A DNA stretch of 64,000 nt from Prevotella sp. MGM2 (GCF_002933955.1 NZ_BEWW01000284.1:1-64000); one strand, 5' to 3'; numbered from the stretch's first letter, positions 26,607 to 36,877 are shown. Translations and numbers: made by a program. Notes: a model not told the origin generated them from the sequence alone.

Positions 26607-28891
26607 GTGAATTTAGCAAATTTCAGGAGCAGTTTTTTTGTACCTGCATCTTTGAATTCTACTGTTGCTTTGGCACTGTCACCTACTCCTTCCAAGGCCA
26701 AGACTGTACCTATTCCGAAACGTTCATGTTCTATAATGTCACTGACGGACAGTCCGTCGCTTGTGTCTGTCATATTTTCATGGGAAGATGAAAGAAACGC
26801 AGAAGGGACAACTGATGTTTTTAGCATTGAGGTGGAGACATGCGTCTCAAGTGGTCGGAGGCGTGGCGAGCTGAGACGAGGACGAGCGATGCCAGATGAA
26901 GCGGATGGAAAATGAATGAGTGAGGAATCAGGATGTAAGATATAGCGTTTGTCCACCTCTTCCAGAAAGGGACTTGGTGTGGCAAACTCCATTTTACCAT
27001 AGCGATAGCGGCTTTTGGCGTAAGTGAGGTAGCAGAACCGCTTGGCGCGGGTTACCGCTACATAGAACAAACGCCGCTCCTCTTCCATTTCTCTTGGATA
27101 ATACACAGCATTAGCATTGGGGAAGAGGTCCTTTTCCAATCCTGTTACAAACACGGCATCGAATTCCAATCCTTTGGCGGCATGAATAGTCATTAACGTG
27201 ACTTTGGGTGAATCGTCTTCGCGCTGATCCGCATCGGTGAGCAGTGATACCTGCGAAAGATAGTCCGTGAGCGGTATGATTTCTCGTCCTGTCTCTTCAA
27301 GAATTTCCTGTTCGTTGGCTTTAATAGCTCCGAGAAGTTCTTCTACATTTTCCCTGCGACTGAGATTTTCCGCACTGTTGTCAGCCATAAATTCGGTCAT
27401 AATGCCACTTTCGCGAATAATACGGAGAGCCAAATCATAACCATTTATTCGCGATAACTCTCCGGCAAAGTCACGGATAAGTGTTACGAATGCTTCAATT
27501 TTGGCCGATGTTCCTCGGTTGAATGCCAGACCGTATTCTTCCGGTGATACGGCTGTCTCCCACATTGACACACCATTTTCCAACGCTGCCAGTTGTATTT
27601 TTTTCAGCGTAGTGGCACCGATTCCACGGGTCGGATAGTTAATGATGCGTTTGAAAGCCTCTTCATCATGCGGATTACTTATCAGACGGAAGTAAGCAAT
27701 GATATCTTTAATTTCCTTTCGCTGATAGAAAGACAGACCACCGTAAATACGATAAGGTATACCCGCTTCGCTTAATGCTTCTTCGAGCGAACGGCTTTGT
27801 GCATTTGTGCGGTAGAGCAGTGCTATCTCATCGTAACTGATTTCTTCCCGGCGATGAAGCCTGCGTATTTCTCCGGTTATTTTTACGCTTTCATCTTTGT
27901 CGCTGTAAGCCGGAAAAATTTTGATAGGCTCTCCTTTTTCGGCTTCGCTATAGACTTTCTTGGGAATTTGTCCGGTATTATGGCTTATTATACTGTTAGC
28001 CGCTTCCACGATCATTTGTGTGGAACGATAATTACGTTCTAACTTTATAATTTTCGCATTAGCATACTGTTCCTGAAAATTCAGGATATAGTCGATACGC
28101 GCCCCCCGGAAACCATAAATGCTCTGCGCGTCATCGCCTACCACGCAAATGCGCGATTTGCTGGTTGTAAGCAAGTTAATTATACGATGTTGCGCCATAT
28201 TGGTGTCCTGATACTCATCCACTAATATATATTGGAAGCGTTCTCTGTATTTGCTGCATATTTCTTCGTTGTCGCGTAAGAGCAGAAACGTGTTGAGCAA
28301 CAAATCATCAAAGTCCATGGCCATGGCTGCACGGCATCGCTGGTTGTAAGTCGTGTAAATGCTACCCGCTTTGGGGATACCATCCATCTGATCCCGCTTG
28401 TAGATCTGCGGGTCAGAGCAATAAGTATCCGGCAGAATAAGGGCGTTCTTGGCTTCGGATATGCGGGCAGCAATGGTTGCTGGTTTATAGAGTTTGTCAT
28501 CAAGACCGTTTTCTTTTACTATTGTCTTGATGAGACTACGGGAATCGGCAGAATCGTAGATAGTAAAGTCATGACTATAGCCGATGTAGTCGGCCTCCTG
28601 TCGTAGTATACGGGAAAAAATACTGTGGAACGTACCGGCCCAAAGCCAACGTGTGGCCTCACTGCCCACTACGGAGGCTATGCGAGAATTCATTTCGCGT
28701 GCAGCCTTGTTGGTGAAAGTCAGTGCCAAAATGTTCCATGGTGCTATTCCCGACTCTATGAGATAAGCAATCTTGTAAGTAAGAACACGCGTCTTACCCG
28801 ATCCGGCACCGGCAATGACAAGAGAAGGACCGGCGTTGTAGCTGACAGCCTCCCATTGGGCGCTATTGAGTTGTTCTTGTATGTCAGACAT
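26597..28891 (-). CDS. UvrD/PcrA-type ATP-dependent DNA helicase
   Basis: A 764-residue superfamily 1A helicase that unwinds DNA 3' to 5' in repair and replication-fork clearance. Motif I is GAGSGKTRVLTYK, motif II VDEYQDTN, motif III VVGDDAQSIYGFRGA, motif IV LERNYRSTQ, and motif VI VAVTRAKR; VTLMTIHAAKGLEFDAVFV is motif V. The C-terminal 100 residues (IIEHERFGIGTVLALEGVG) form the Tudor-like tail found in PcrA/UvrD. It begins 11 bp after the upstream lipoprotein gene and is probably cotranscribed with it. Confidence 0.93.
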   Translation of the reverse strand: MSDIQEQLNSAQWEAVSYNAGPSLVIAGAGSGKTRVLTYKIAYLIESGIAPWNILALTFTNKAAREMNSRIASVVGSEATRWLWAGTFHSIFSRILRQEADYIGYSHDFTIYDSADSRSLIKTIVKENGLDDKLYKPATIAARISEAKNALILPDTYCSDPQIYKRDQMDGIPKAGSIYTTYNQRCRAAMAMDFDDLLLNTFLLLRDNEEICSKYRERFQYILVDEYQDTNMAQHRIINLLTTSKSRICVVGDDAQSIYGFRGARIDYILNFQEQYANAKIIKLERNYRSTQMIVEAANSIISHNTGQIPKKVYSEAEKGEPIKIFPAYSDKDESVKITGEIRRLHRREEISYDEIALLYRTNAQSRSLEEALSEAGIPYRIYGGLSFYQRKEIKDIIAYFRLISNPHDEEAFKRIINYPTRGIGATTLKKIQLAALENGVSMWETAVSPEEYGLAFNRGTSAKIEAFVTLIRDFAGELSRINGYDLALRIIRESGIMTEFMADNSAENLSRRENVEELLGAIKANEQEILEETGREIIPLTDYLSQVSLLTDADQREDDSPKVTLMTIHAAKGLEFDAVFVTGLEKDLFPNANAVYYPREMEEERRLFYVAVTRAKRFCYLTYAKSRYRYGKMEFATPSPFLEEVDKRYILHPDSSLIHFPSASSGIARPRLSSPRLRPLETHVSTSMLKTSVVPSAFLSSSHENMTDTSDGLSVSDIIEHERFGIGTVLALEGVGDSAKATVEFKDAGTKKLLLKFAKFTKK

Positions 28892-28902
28892 TCAGTATGG
28901 CT

Positions 28903-29313
28903 TTATAAATGCTGCTTGTCATGTTCCAGTTTTCGGCGATAGAACTTGATTTTTTCTCCAAACTCTTCAAGGCGTGGCACGAGTATCAGACTATCCACCG
29001 TTTGTGTTTTCATTAGACTATCAGCCTGCATCATTTTGTTGACTGCTTCCTGCAAATATATGGAATCCATCAGCAAAATGCCTTGCTGGCGTGCCTCCAG
29101 TGCCAGATTACATTGTGTGCGCATGGCTTCTATCGTATTTTTAGCTTTTTCAAAATCCTGACGGATCAGGGCTTGCCGGGCTCCACTCAGCATTTCTTGT
29201 GCGCGGGTTTCCATTAACTGGCGTTTTTCAGACCAATCGGTCTTTTTGTCTTTTTCACTACAAGCGCAAAGTACCAATATGGCAAATGCCGATAAGATTA
29301 ATGACTTTATCAT
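28903..29313 (-). CDS. Small coiled-coil lipoprotein, function unknown
   Basis: A 136-residue protein with a type II signal peptide (MIKSLILSAFAILVLCAC, lipobox LCAC) and then a mostly helical, charged body (DWSEKRQLMETRAQEMLSGA and further heptad-like stretches) likely to form coiled coils. I do not recognise a domain. It sits directly upstream of the helicase gene on the same strand. Confidence 0.75.
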   Translation of the reverse strand: MIKSLILSAFAILVLCACSEKDKKTDWSEKRQLMETRAQEMLSGARQALIRQDFEKAKNTIEAMRTQCNLALEARQQGILLMDSIYLQEAVNKMMQADSLMKTQTVDSLILVPRLEEFGEKIKFYRRKLEHDKQHL

Positions 29314-29588
29314 ATTTGCAAAGTGTTTTTTAACTTCAAGGTGTAAAATTACAAATAAAAACCGAGCGAACCAAAAACGCGGCTTTTACAGAAAGCGTGT
29401 TGTAACGATTGAGGTAAGATATTTTATATTGCCAGGAAGAACATTGCTTTTGAAAATTCTCTCATTATATATAATACGAACCCATAGCCGGGAAAAGATC
29501 ATGCCGATTTGTCATCCCTAAAAAGACCGTACCTAATAGCTAAGAAAAGCGAAAATAAGGTTTTATGCTTAATAACACATCAGGGAAA

Positions 29589-29618
29589 TTTGTGCTTTCG
29601 GGTTTTATCCGTAATTTG
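29589..29618 (+). promoter_or_regulatory. promoter of the EF-G2 gene
   Basis: TTTG (29589-29592), 19 nt, TAATTTG (29612-29618), one base short of the consensus, about 65 nt before the ATG. The rest of the 370-bp gap (29314-29684) shows no other feature. In Bacteroides this gene is activated under carbon starvation by a Crp-family-like regulator (Cur); I cannot identify its site here. Confidence 0.45.
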
Positions 29619-29684
29619 CGCTTCGAATTTACTAATGGCCTGCGGAAAAGCCGACAGGCATTTAAACCTAAATCTGGAACCTGT

Positions 29685-31838
29685 ATGAAAGTTTATGACT
29701 CCCATGAAATTAAGAACATTGCCCTTCTTGGTAATGACGGCTCAGGTAAGACCACCCTCACAGAAGCTTTGCTCTTTGAGAGTGGTCTGATTAAAAGACG
29801 CGGTCGCATCACGGCTAAGAATACTGTATCCGACTATTTCCCGGTGGAACAGGATTACGGTTACTCTGTGTTCTCCACCGTTTTCCATGTGGAATGGATG
29901 GGTAAGAAACTCAATATAATAGATTGTCCGGGATCTGATGATTTTGTAGGTGCCGCTTTGACAGCTCTCAATGTAACGGATACCGCTCTGCTGCTTATCA
30001 ACGGTCAGTGGGGACCGGAAGTAGGTACGCAAAACCACTTCCGCTATACGGAAAAGTTAGGTAAACCGGTTATTTTTCTTGTAAACCAACTTGACGATGA
30101 GAAGTGTGACTATGACAGCATACTTGACGATTTGCAAACTATATATGGTTCGAAAGTCGTACCTGTTCAATATCCAGTGAAAACAGGACCGGAATTCAAC
30201 TCACTCATTGATGTTATTCTGATGAAAAAGCTGACATGGGGAAGCGAAGGCGGCGAACCCGTTATCGAGGACATTCCAGCAGAAGAAAAGGAGAAAGCCG
30301 AAGCGTTGCACAAGGCGTTGGTAGAGGCAGCAGCTGAAAATGATGAAAGCCTCATGGAGAAATTTTTCGAAACCGACCATCTTACGGAGGATGAAATGCG
30401 TGAAGGCATACGCAAAGGAATGGTCACCCGTTCCATTTTCCCGGTGTTCTGCGTTTGTGCATCGAAGAATATGGGCGTTGGACGTTTGATGGAATTCCTA
30501 GGCAATGTGGTACCTTTTGTGGATGAAATGCCGGCAGTACACAATACGCGTGGTGTGGCAGTGAAACCTGATCCCTCTACACCTACTTCCATTTATTTTT
30601 TCAAGACTGGCGTTGAGCCCCATATCGGTGAAGTACAGTATTTCAAGGTTATGAGCGGAACGGTAAAAGAAGGGGATGACCTGACCAATGCCGACCGTGG
30701 TTCCAAAGAACGCATGGCTCAGATTTTTGTTTGTGCCGGAGCCAACCGTGAGAAAGTCGAGAAGCTTGAAGCCGGGGATATCGGTTGTACGGTTAAACTG
30801 AAAGACGTCAGGACCGGCAACACGCTTAACGCCAAGGAATGCGACAATCGTTTCAACTTTATTAAATACCCCAATCCAAAGTTCACACGGGCTATCCGAG
30901 CTGTCAATGAGGCTGATACTGAAAAAATGATGGTTGCCCTCAACCGCATGCGTCAGGAAGATCCTACGTGGGAGGTGGAACAGTCAAAGGAGTTGCGCCA
31001 GATACTCGTTCACGGACAAGGTGAGTTCCATTTACGCACTCTGAAATGGCGTTTAGAGAATATCGACAAAATTGCCATCGAATTTTATGAGCAACGCATA
31101 CCTTACCGCGAAACGATTACGAAGGCCGCCCGTGCCGATTATCGTCACAAGAAACAGAGCGGCGGTGCCGGACAATTTGGTGAAGTTCATCTCATAGTCG
31201 AACCTTATAGCGATGGTATGCCCGATCCTACCGTCTATAAATTTGGCGGTCAGGAAATACGCATATCCCTCAAAGGCAAAGAGGAAATACCTTTGGATTG
31301 GGGCGGAAAACTGGTATTCATCAATTCCGTAGTAGGAGGTGCCATAGACGCGCGCTTTATGCCTGCCATTCTGAAAGGAGTGATGAGCCGTATGGAACAA
31401 GGCCCATTAACGGGCAGCTATGCCCGCGATGTCCGTGTTGTCGTTTATGATGGCAAAATGCACTCGGTGGACAGCAATGAACTTTCCTTCATGCTGGCAG
31501 GCCGCAATGCCTTCAGCCAGGCTTTCAAAGAAGCCGGTCCCAAGATTCTTGAACCGATTTACGATGTTGAGGTATTTGTTCCAGCTGAAAAAATGGGCGA
31601 TGTCATGAGTGATTTGCAGGGACGTCGTGGAATGATTGTGGGCATGAGTAGCGAAAACGGTTATGAAAAACTTCAAGCCAAAGTCCCCCTTAAGGAAATG
31701 GGTAATTACGCCACAAGTCTTAGCAGTCTGACCGGTGGACGGGCCTCATTCATAATGAAGTTTGCCAGCTATGAATTGGTACCGGGTGATATTCAAAGCA
31801 AATTGGTTGAAGCTTTTGAAAAAGACCAGTCGGAATAA
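29685..31838 (+). CDS. fusA2: EF-G2, elongation factor G paralogue with altered GTPase site
   Basis: A 717-residue five-domain EF-G relative. The P-loop GNDGSGKT is at residues 16-23 and G4 is NQLD (134-137) in place of NKxD. G3 reads DCPGSDDF (80-87): Ser84 stands where translational GTPases have the catalytic His (DTPGHVDF). The switch I region (around YGYSVFSTV) also lacks the usual RGITI. Domains III-V are complete, ending in LTGGRASFIMKFASYELVP. This matches the Bacteroides EF-G2 group, in which a paralogue lacking GTPase activity supports slow translocation during starvation. ATG 29685 is the start that begins the G domain; the open frame from 29565 covers the promoter. Confidence 0.88.
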   Translation: MKVYDSHEIKNIALLGNDGSGKTTLTEALLFESGLIKRRGRITAKNTVSDYFPVEQDYGYSVFSTVFHVEWMGKKLNIIDCPGSDDFVGAALTALNVTDTALLLINGQWGPEVGTQNHFRYTEKLGKPVIFLVNQLDDEKCDYDSILDDLQTIYGSKVVPVQYPVKTGPEFNSLIDVILMKKLTWGSEGGEPVIEDIPAEEKEKAEALHKALVEAAAENDESLMEKFFETDHLTEDEMREGIRKGMVTRSIFPVFCVCASKNMGVGRLMEFLGNVVPFVDEMPAVHNTRGVAVKPDPSTPTSIYFFKTGVEPHIGEVQYFKVMSGTVKEGDDLTNADRGSKERMAQIFVCAGANREKVEKLEAGDIGCTVKLKDVRTGNTLNAKECDNRFNFIKYPNPKFTRAIRAVNEADTEKMMVALNRMRQEDPTWEVEQSKELRQILVHGQGEFHLRTLKWRLENIDKIAIEFYEQRIPYRETITKAARADYRHKKQSGGAGQFGEVHLIVEPYSDGMPDPTVYKFGGQEIRISLKGKEEIPLDWGGKLVFINSVVGGAIDARFMPAILKGVMSRMEQGPLTGSYARDVRVVVYDGKMHSVDSNELSFMLAGRNAFSQAFKEAGPKILEPIYDVEVFVPAEKMGDVMSDLQGRRGMIVGMSSENGYEKLQAKVPLKEMGNYATSLSSLTGGRASFIMKFASYELVPGDIQSKLVEAFEKDQSE

Positions 31839-31866
31839 AGTTTTTTTTTAGTGAAGTGATAAATGA

Positions 31867-31899
31867 GCGTAAGGTAGCGGTTTGTCTACTACCTTACGC
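31867..31899 (+). terminator. terminator of fusA2
   Basis: Perfect 11-bp stem GCGTAAGGTAG/CTACCTTACGC with an 11-nt loop, 28 bp after the stop. It lacks a strong T-run downstream. Confidence 0.6.
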
Positions 31900-32024
31900 T
31901 TGTTCTGTAAGGTACATAATATACGGAATTGAAAATCAATTACTCGTTGGTAATTGGGAGATAAGGAATTTTTGCGTACCAATATTTGGAGTTATAAATT
32001 AACGCATTTTAAATATAACAAAAC

Positions 32025-32139
32025 GTTAAAAACATTAATATTGAAATCACTTTTCAACCGGTTCATTCGTAGAGGAAAGGAAAAAACGATGTGCTGATAA
32101 GTAGAGTTTTACAGAGGTTAAAAGATTAACATTGAAATC
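32025..32139. repeat. pair of 23-24 bp direct repeats upstream of mazG
   Basis: GTTAAAAACATTAATATTGA (start of 32025-32048) and GTTAAAAGATTAACATTGA (32117-32139), both ending in AAATC, are direct repeats 92 bp apart. They share TTAAAA..TTAA with the tails of the 263-bp repeats, which may be chance in such AT-rich sequence. Confidence 0.35.
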
Positions 32140-32202
32140 TCCGTTCTCATTGGTACGAAAATAGTAACTTTGCGTGATTTTTCAATTTAAGCAAACTTGA
32201 AT

Positions 32203-33015
32203 ATGAATAAAAATATGCACTCCCGTGAAGAACAATTGGCTGCGTTCGGACGCTTGCTTGATGTGCTTGATGAATTGCGCGTGAAGTGTCCTTGGGACCG
32301 TAAGCAGACTAACGAGAGCCTGCGACCCAATACGATAGAAGAAACTTACGAACTTTGTGATGCTCTAATGAAGGGTGACCGCAAGAATATCTGTAAAGAA
32401 TTGGGCGACGTACTTCTGCATGTGTGTTTCTATGCTAAAATAGGCTCCGAGACAAATGATTTTGACATAGCCGATGTGTGCAACCAACTGTGTGACAAAC
32501 TTATATTCAGGCATCCTCACGTATTCCCTCCTGCGCAAGGCGAGAGCAGCAACGTGACTACTGCTGGAGAAGTGTCTCTGCAGTGGGAGCAACTCAAACA
32601 GCGCGAAAAGGACGGCAACAAAACCGTTCTCTCAGGTGTACCCGGTGCCTTGCCTTCGCTCATCAAGGCCTATCGCGTGCAAGACAAGGCGCGGAATGTC
32701 GGATTCGACTGGGAGGAACGGTCGCAGGTATGGGAAAAGGTGAAGGAGGAAATTTCAGAATTTGAGGCAGAGATCGAGAATATGGATAAGGATAAAGCCG
32801 AAGCCGAATTTGGCGATGTGCTTTTCAGCCTTATCAATGCGGCGCGCCTCTACAAGATAAATCCTGACAACGCGCTTGAACGTACCAATCAGAAATTCAT
32901 CCGCCGCTTCAATTATCTTGAAGAACATACCATCAAGCGGGGCCGTCAGTTAACGGACATGACACTGGCAGAGATGGACCACATCTGGGAAGAGGCCAAG
33001 AAATTGGAAAAATAA
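32203..33015 (+). CDS. mazG: Nucleoside triphosphate pyrophosphohydrolase MazG
   Basis: A 270-residue all-alpha NTP pyrophosphatase that hydrolyses canonical and damaged NTPs to NMP. Two MazG domains are seen: CPWDRKQTNESLRPNTIEET with EELYEL-like EETYELCDAL and ELGDVLLHV (residues about 30-75), and a second around EEISEFEAEI and EFGDVLFSLINAAR (about 185-215). Start MNMNKNMHSREEQ at 32203 or 12 bp later. TAACTTTG at 32165-32172 is a -7 box about 30 nt upstream. Confidence 0.94.
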   Translation: MNKNMHSREEQLAAFGRLLDVLDELRVKCPWDRKQTNESLRPNTIEETYELCDALMKGDRKNICKELGDVLLHVCFYAKIGSETNDFDIADVCNQLCDKLIFRHPHVFPPAQGESSNVTTAGEVSLQWEQLKQREKDGNKTVLSGVPGALPSLIKAYRVQDKARNVGFDWEERSQVWEKVKEEISEFEAEIENMDKDKAEAEFGDVLFSLINAARLYKINPDNALERTNQKFIRRFNYLEEHTIKRGRQLTDMTLAEMDHIWEEAKKLEK

Positions 33016-33134
33016 CCAGAAAACATCTCTTGCCTTTTCTGGCTGTCATCTGGAAATAAATGCCAGGAAAGACTTCTCTGCTTCAAAAAAATCCGTAAGT
33101 TTGTAAGTGAGATTAACTCCCTAAAATAAAAAAT

Positions 33135-33977
33135 ATGACCAGATTTTTTCATCGTATAAGTTTTCCATGGCATTCGGCGGTATGGATATGCTGCCTCACC
33201 GGTATGATCAGCTATTCTTGTTCCGATGACGATTTGCCTTTGCTTAAGCCCACCCTTCCCGGCGAAAGTTCCGACAATATCCGTGCCATCAGACACCTTG
33301 GTGGGCAGACTCCAAGTTACGATTGGACGTTCTCCTATTCCGACGGACGTCTGGTAGCGGCCGGTGGCACGGTACGTGATCCGGATACAACTATTGACGG
33401 TTCGTTTTCTTACACCAGTCAACTCAGTTACCGCCACAATGGCGTGAATATTTATAATTCCAGTGGAGAGAAGACCGTCGTTACTCTCAACGCTCAGGGA
33501 CTCATCGACAAAATGACTGTCAACCGTAATATCTATAAGTTCTATTATCGCGAGGGACATTTGGCTGAATGGGAGAAAACGGTATTTGAGAACAGTTTCG
33601 GCCAGGCACATCAGTACAACAGCAGCGCCCGTTTCACTTATAATGGCGGCAACATCACGGGTATTGAATACAAAGAAAATTCCGGAGAACCGGTTTCCAT
33701 TACCATTGTACCGTCCGATATTCCCAACCGGAATGGTCTTTTACCCGAAACTATTTCGAAGGAACTAGGCTGTTTGGGATTTGAACACCTTTATTATGCC
33801 GGCCTTATGGGGTTGCCAACGACGAATCTCGTCAAGAGCATCAGTGTGAGCTATCCCTCCCAACCCGACAAGAACTACACCATTAATTTCGAATACAGCA
33901 TCCGTAACGGCAACACCATTCTCTGCAATTATCACACACCGCAGGGAAGTGTGGCCTCTGCCAGCTATGAATATTGA
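33135..33977 (+). CDS. Lipoprotein, DUF4595-like, function unknown
   Basis: A 280-residue protein with an N-terminal hydrophobic segment and lipobox (MISYSC, Cys at about residue 29), followed by a beta-rich body with repeated SYSDGRLV / FTYNGGNITGIEY motifs typical of DUF4595-type surface lipoproteins of Bacteroidales. The end overlaps the start of menF by 11 bp in another frame, so translation of the two may be coupled although no shared role is evident. Confidence 0.75.
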   Translation: MTRFFHRISFPWHSAVWICCLTGMISYSCSDDDLPLLKPTLPGESSDNIRAIRHLGGQTPSYDWTFSYSDGRLVAAGGTVRDPDTTIDGSFSYTSQLSYRHNGVNIYNSSGEKTVVTLNAQGLIDKMTVNRNIYKFYYREGHLAEWEKTVFENSFGQAHQYNSSARFTYNGGNITGIEYKENSGEPVSITIVPSDIPNRNGLLPETISKELGCLGFEHLYYAGLMGLPTTNLVKSISVSYPSQPDKNYTINFEYSIRNGNTILCNYHTPQGSVASASYEY

Positions 33978-35112
33978 AAACTCTTCCGAAGAGGCTTTAA
34001 TCAATGGACATTTCAGTGGCGGCGGTTTTGCTTTCTACCGTTTGCCAGGCACCTTAACCTATACCTTCACGGCGCAACATGATGTTCCTTTTACCATGAC
34101 ATCATTTGCGGAGTTAAAGGGACTCCACGGCGTGGTGGTGGCACCATTCATACTGTCAGACCAAACGCCTTTGGTCTGCATCCGTCCCGATGTGTTGACA
34201 GAAAAAAAAGTGCCGCTGTCAGATGCCCTCCAACAATCTTGTGAAAGCATGAATGCAGGCGTATTCCGCTTGCCGAATGCCTCTTACGACAGAACAAACG
34301 AAGGGCGTGCATCTTATAACGACGGATTTGAAATATGCCTTGACCATCTTAAAAAAGGCAGCATCCGAAAGGTGGTGTATTCCCGGCGGCAAACACGTGA
34401 CATACCCCGTGGATATGAAACACAGTTGGCGGCACTTTTCTTTGAGGCCTGCCGCCGGCAACCCAATCACTACGTCAGCCTGTGGTGGACGCCCCAAACC
34501 GGTTGCTGGCTGGTGGCCACCCCTGAAACCTTGCTTGCCGACGATGACATGAATGAAAGAACATGGCAGACCATGGCTTTGGCCGGAACCATGCCTTCCG
34601 AACCGCAAAACCTGTTGCTCGCAAACTGGAGCGAAAAAAACAAAAAAGAGCAGGCCTATGTGTCGGCATTCATCAGTCAGCGGCTTGAACAACTCGTAGA
34701 CGAGATGAATATCTCACCTGTCTTTCCTTCGCCGGCAGCCAATGTAATTCATCTGCGTACCGACTTTTCCTTCAAATTGAAAAATGAGATATCTCCTGAA
34801 ACCTTGCTCGACAGGCTGCACCCTACTCCGGCTGTTTGCGGCGAACCGCAAATACCCGCCCGCAGTGTGATATCAATGGCCGAAACAACGCCCCGGCGTT
34901 ATTATGCCGGTTTCAGCGGTCCTTTTTCGTTAGTAGGAAACACACGCCTTTACGTATCGTTACGCTGCATGGAACTATTTGCCGATCGTGCCTGCCTCTA
35001 TGCAGGAGGCGGACTCCTAAGTGACAGCAATGAGGCTGAGGAATGGAAGGAAACCTGCCGGAAATTAAAACCGATGGAGGAACTGATTCAATTGTTGAAC
35101 ACCCGTGTTTAA
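33967..35112 (+). CDS. menF: Isochorismate synthase MenF
   Basis: A 381-residue chorismate-using enzyme that makes isochorismate, the first step of menaquinone synthesis. The C-terminal chorismate-binding domain has VVYSRRQTRDI, LVATPETLL, MALAGTMPSE, TPAVCGEPQIPA and the final YAGGGLLSDSNEAEEWKET. Start ATG 33967 lies inside the end of the lipoprotein gene. It heads menF-menD-menB-menCE; the menD start is 9 bp downstream. Confidence 0.92.
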   Translation: MNIENSSEEALINGHFSGGGFAFYRLPGTLTYTFTAQHDVPFTMTSFAELKGLHGVVVAPFILSDQTPLVCIRPDVLTEKKVPLSDALQQSCESMNAGVFRLPNASYDRTNEGRASYNDGFEICLDHLKKGSIRKVVYSRRQTRDIPRGYETQLAALFFEACRRQPNHYVSLWWTPQTGCWLVATPETLLADDDMNERTWQTMALAGTMPSEPQNLLLANWSEKNKKEQAYVSAFISQRLEQLVDEMNISPVFPSPAANVIHLRTDFSFKLKNEISPETLLDRLHPTPAVCGEPQIPARSVISMAETTPRRYYAGFSGPFSLVGNTRLYVSLRCMELFADRACLYAGGGLLSDSNEAEEWKETCRKLKPMEELIQLLNTRV

Positions 35113-35121
35113 ATCTTTGCC

Positions 35122-36777
35122 ATGTTCTGCGATAAACCACACGTTAATTTATTAACGGCTTTATTGCCGCAATACGGTATACGCCATATAGTCGTTTGTC
35201 CCGGTTCACGCAATGCCGTTCTTATACATAATTTCACACAACATACCGGTTTGTGCGTTCATCCCGTAACCGATGAACGAAGCGCCGCTTTCGTGGCTTT
35301 AGGCATCGCCACGGCTGGCAAAGGCCCCGTAGCCGTATGCGTTACATCGGGGTCGGCCTTGCTAGGTACTCTGCCAGCCGTAGCCGAAGCTTTCTACCGC
35401 CACATTCCCTTACTTGTCATTTCTGCCGATCGTCCAGCCCGCTGGATAGGACAATTGGACGGACAGACTTTGCCACAGGTCGGAGCGTTGCAACCCTACT
35501 GTATGACACATGACATTCCTGAAGCGGAAAAAGCCGGGAGTGATGGAGAAGAAATGGCATGGTGGTGCAGACGCACTATCTGCGAGGCTCTTGTTATGCT
35601 GCGGCGTGATGGCGGCCGGCCGGTGCATATCAACATTTCGGTAGCAGAGCCTCTTTTCAGCTTTACGACCCCGCACCTTCCCGACTGTTTGCCCGTTGTA
35701 TATGAAGAAGCCCCCGTAGTCAATCCTCTCTCCGAAGATTTAATAAAGGAAATAGCCAGCGCCCGCCTACCGGTGCTTGTGGTCGGACAATATGAAACGG
35801 TGAACGATCCTGCCATATCCGTGATAGAGCGTACAGGCAGTCTTTTGGTTCTGTCGGAACTGATAGGCAACCAGCCGCATAGCCGGCGCCTGGCCATCGT
35901 AGAGAAAATTCCTCAGGTTTTGGAAAAATTACATCCTGATGTAGTGGTGCATATAGGCGGCAACTTTGTCGGTAAACAATTAAAACGGCATATCCGTCAT
36001 TTGAAACATTGCCGGGTTATACGAATAGAGCCGGGAAGCGCTTTCCCTGACACATTCTGCCATTTGTCAGCACTGGTACATGCGCCGACAGGGCCGGCAC
36101 TGCAGCAACTGGCCGAATATTTACCGGCGAACAATGAAGTTATGCGGGCGAAAACTGTGTTCACAGAACTGATAGAGCGGGAATGTCGTGTGTCTGCTCA
36201 GAAAAACGGGCAAGAACACCAAGAAAACAGAGACAGTAATCTGTCTCATGCAACGATCATGCAACTTTTTGCTGCGTTTACCGATCCAAAAACAACGTCT
36301 CTTACAGCTCTTCATCTGGCTAACAGTTCCACTGTCAGAATTGCCGCACTCTGTTTTGAGGGCGGTTGTTTTCCTGTTTTTTGCAATCGTGGAGTCAATG
36401 GTATCGAAGGAACTCTTTCGGCGGCTGTCGGGCATGCGCTTGTAACGGACGGAATCAATCTTGTCTTTATTGGAGACTTAAGTTTCTTTTATGATCAGAA
36501 TGCGTTGTGGAACACCGGTCTGCCCGACAATTTACGTATTGTGCTCCTTAACGACGGCGGTGGAAAAATTTTTCAGAATCTGCCCGGACTGGATGCCTCG
36601 CCGGCTGTCAGCAAATATATCGCGGCCTCCCATCACACATCGGCCCAAGGTATTGCGCAGGCTTACGGACTACATTATCTCTCCGCGCACAGTATGGAAG
36701 AGGTGGAGGAAAATGCCGGAAGAGTATTCGCGAGCGATAATAAAGCGTTGATTCTCGAAATATTCATCAATCACTGA
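35122..36777 (+). CDS. menD: SEPHCHC synthase MenD
   Basis: A 551-residue ThDP enzyme that joins isochorismate and 2-oxoglutarate. The N-terminal domain has VVCPGSRNAVL and VTDERSAAFVALGIA (glutamate that activates ThDP), then VTSGSALLGTLPAV and ISADRPARWIGQLDGQTL. The C-terminal cofactor site is GDLSFFYDQNALWN followed by LLNDGGGKIF. The ATG is 9 bp after menF, consistent with one operon. Confidence 0.95.
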   Translation: MFCDKPHVNLLTALLPQYGIRHIVVCPGSRNAVLIHNFTQHTGLCVHPVTDERSAAFVALGIATAGKGPVAVCVTSGSALLGTLPAVAEAFYRHIPLLVISADRPARWIGQLDGQTLPQVGALQPYCMTHDIPEAEKAGSDGEEMAWWCRRTICEALVMLRRDGGRPVHINISVAEPLFSFTTPHLPDCLPVVYEEAPVVNPLSEDLIKEIASARLPVLVVGQYETVNDPAISVIERTGSLLVLSELIGNQPHSRRLAIVEKIPQVLEKLHPDVVVHIGGNFVGKQLKRHIRHLKHCRVIRIEPGSAFPDTFCHLSALVHAPTGPALQQLAEYLPANNEVMRAKTVFTELIERECRVSAQKNGQEHQENRDSNLSHATIMQLFAAFTDPKTTSLTALHLANSSTVRIAALCFEGGCFPVFCNRGVNGIEGTLSAAVGHALVTDGINLVFIGDLSFFYDQNALWNTGLPDNLRIVLLNDGGGKIFQNLPGLDASPAVSKYIAASHHTSAQGIAQAYGLHYLSAHSMEEVEENAGRVFASDNKALILEIFINH

Positions 36778-36877
36778 CTACCGCCAGATGTATTGTTCCA
36801 TATGGATATGGCTAAATAAAATGCAATTAGGACAAGGAACTCCTGCCAACAAATAGAAAATTTTAAGAAATACAGAA

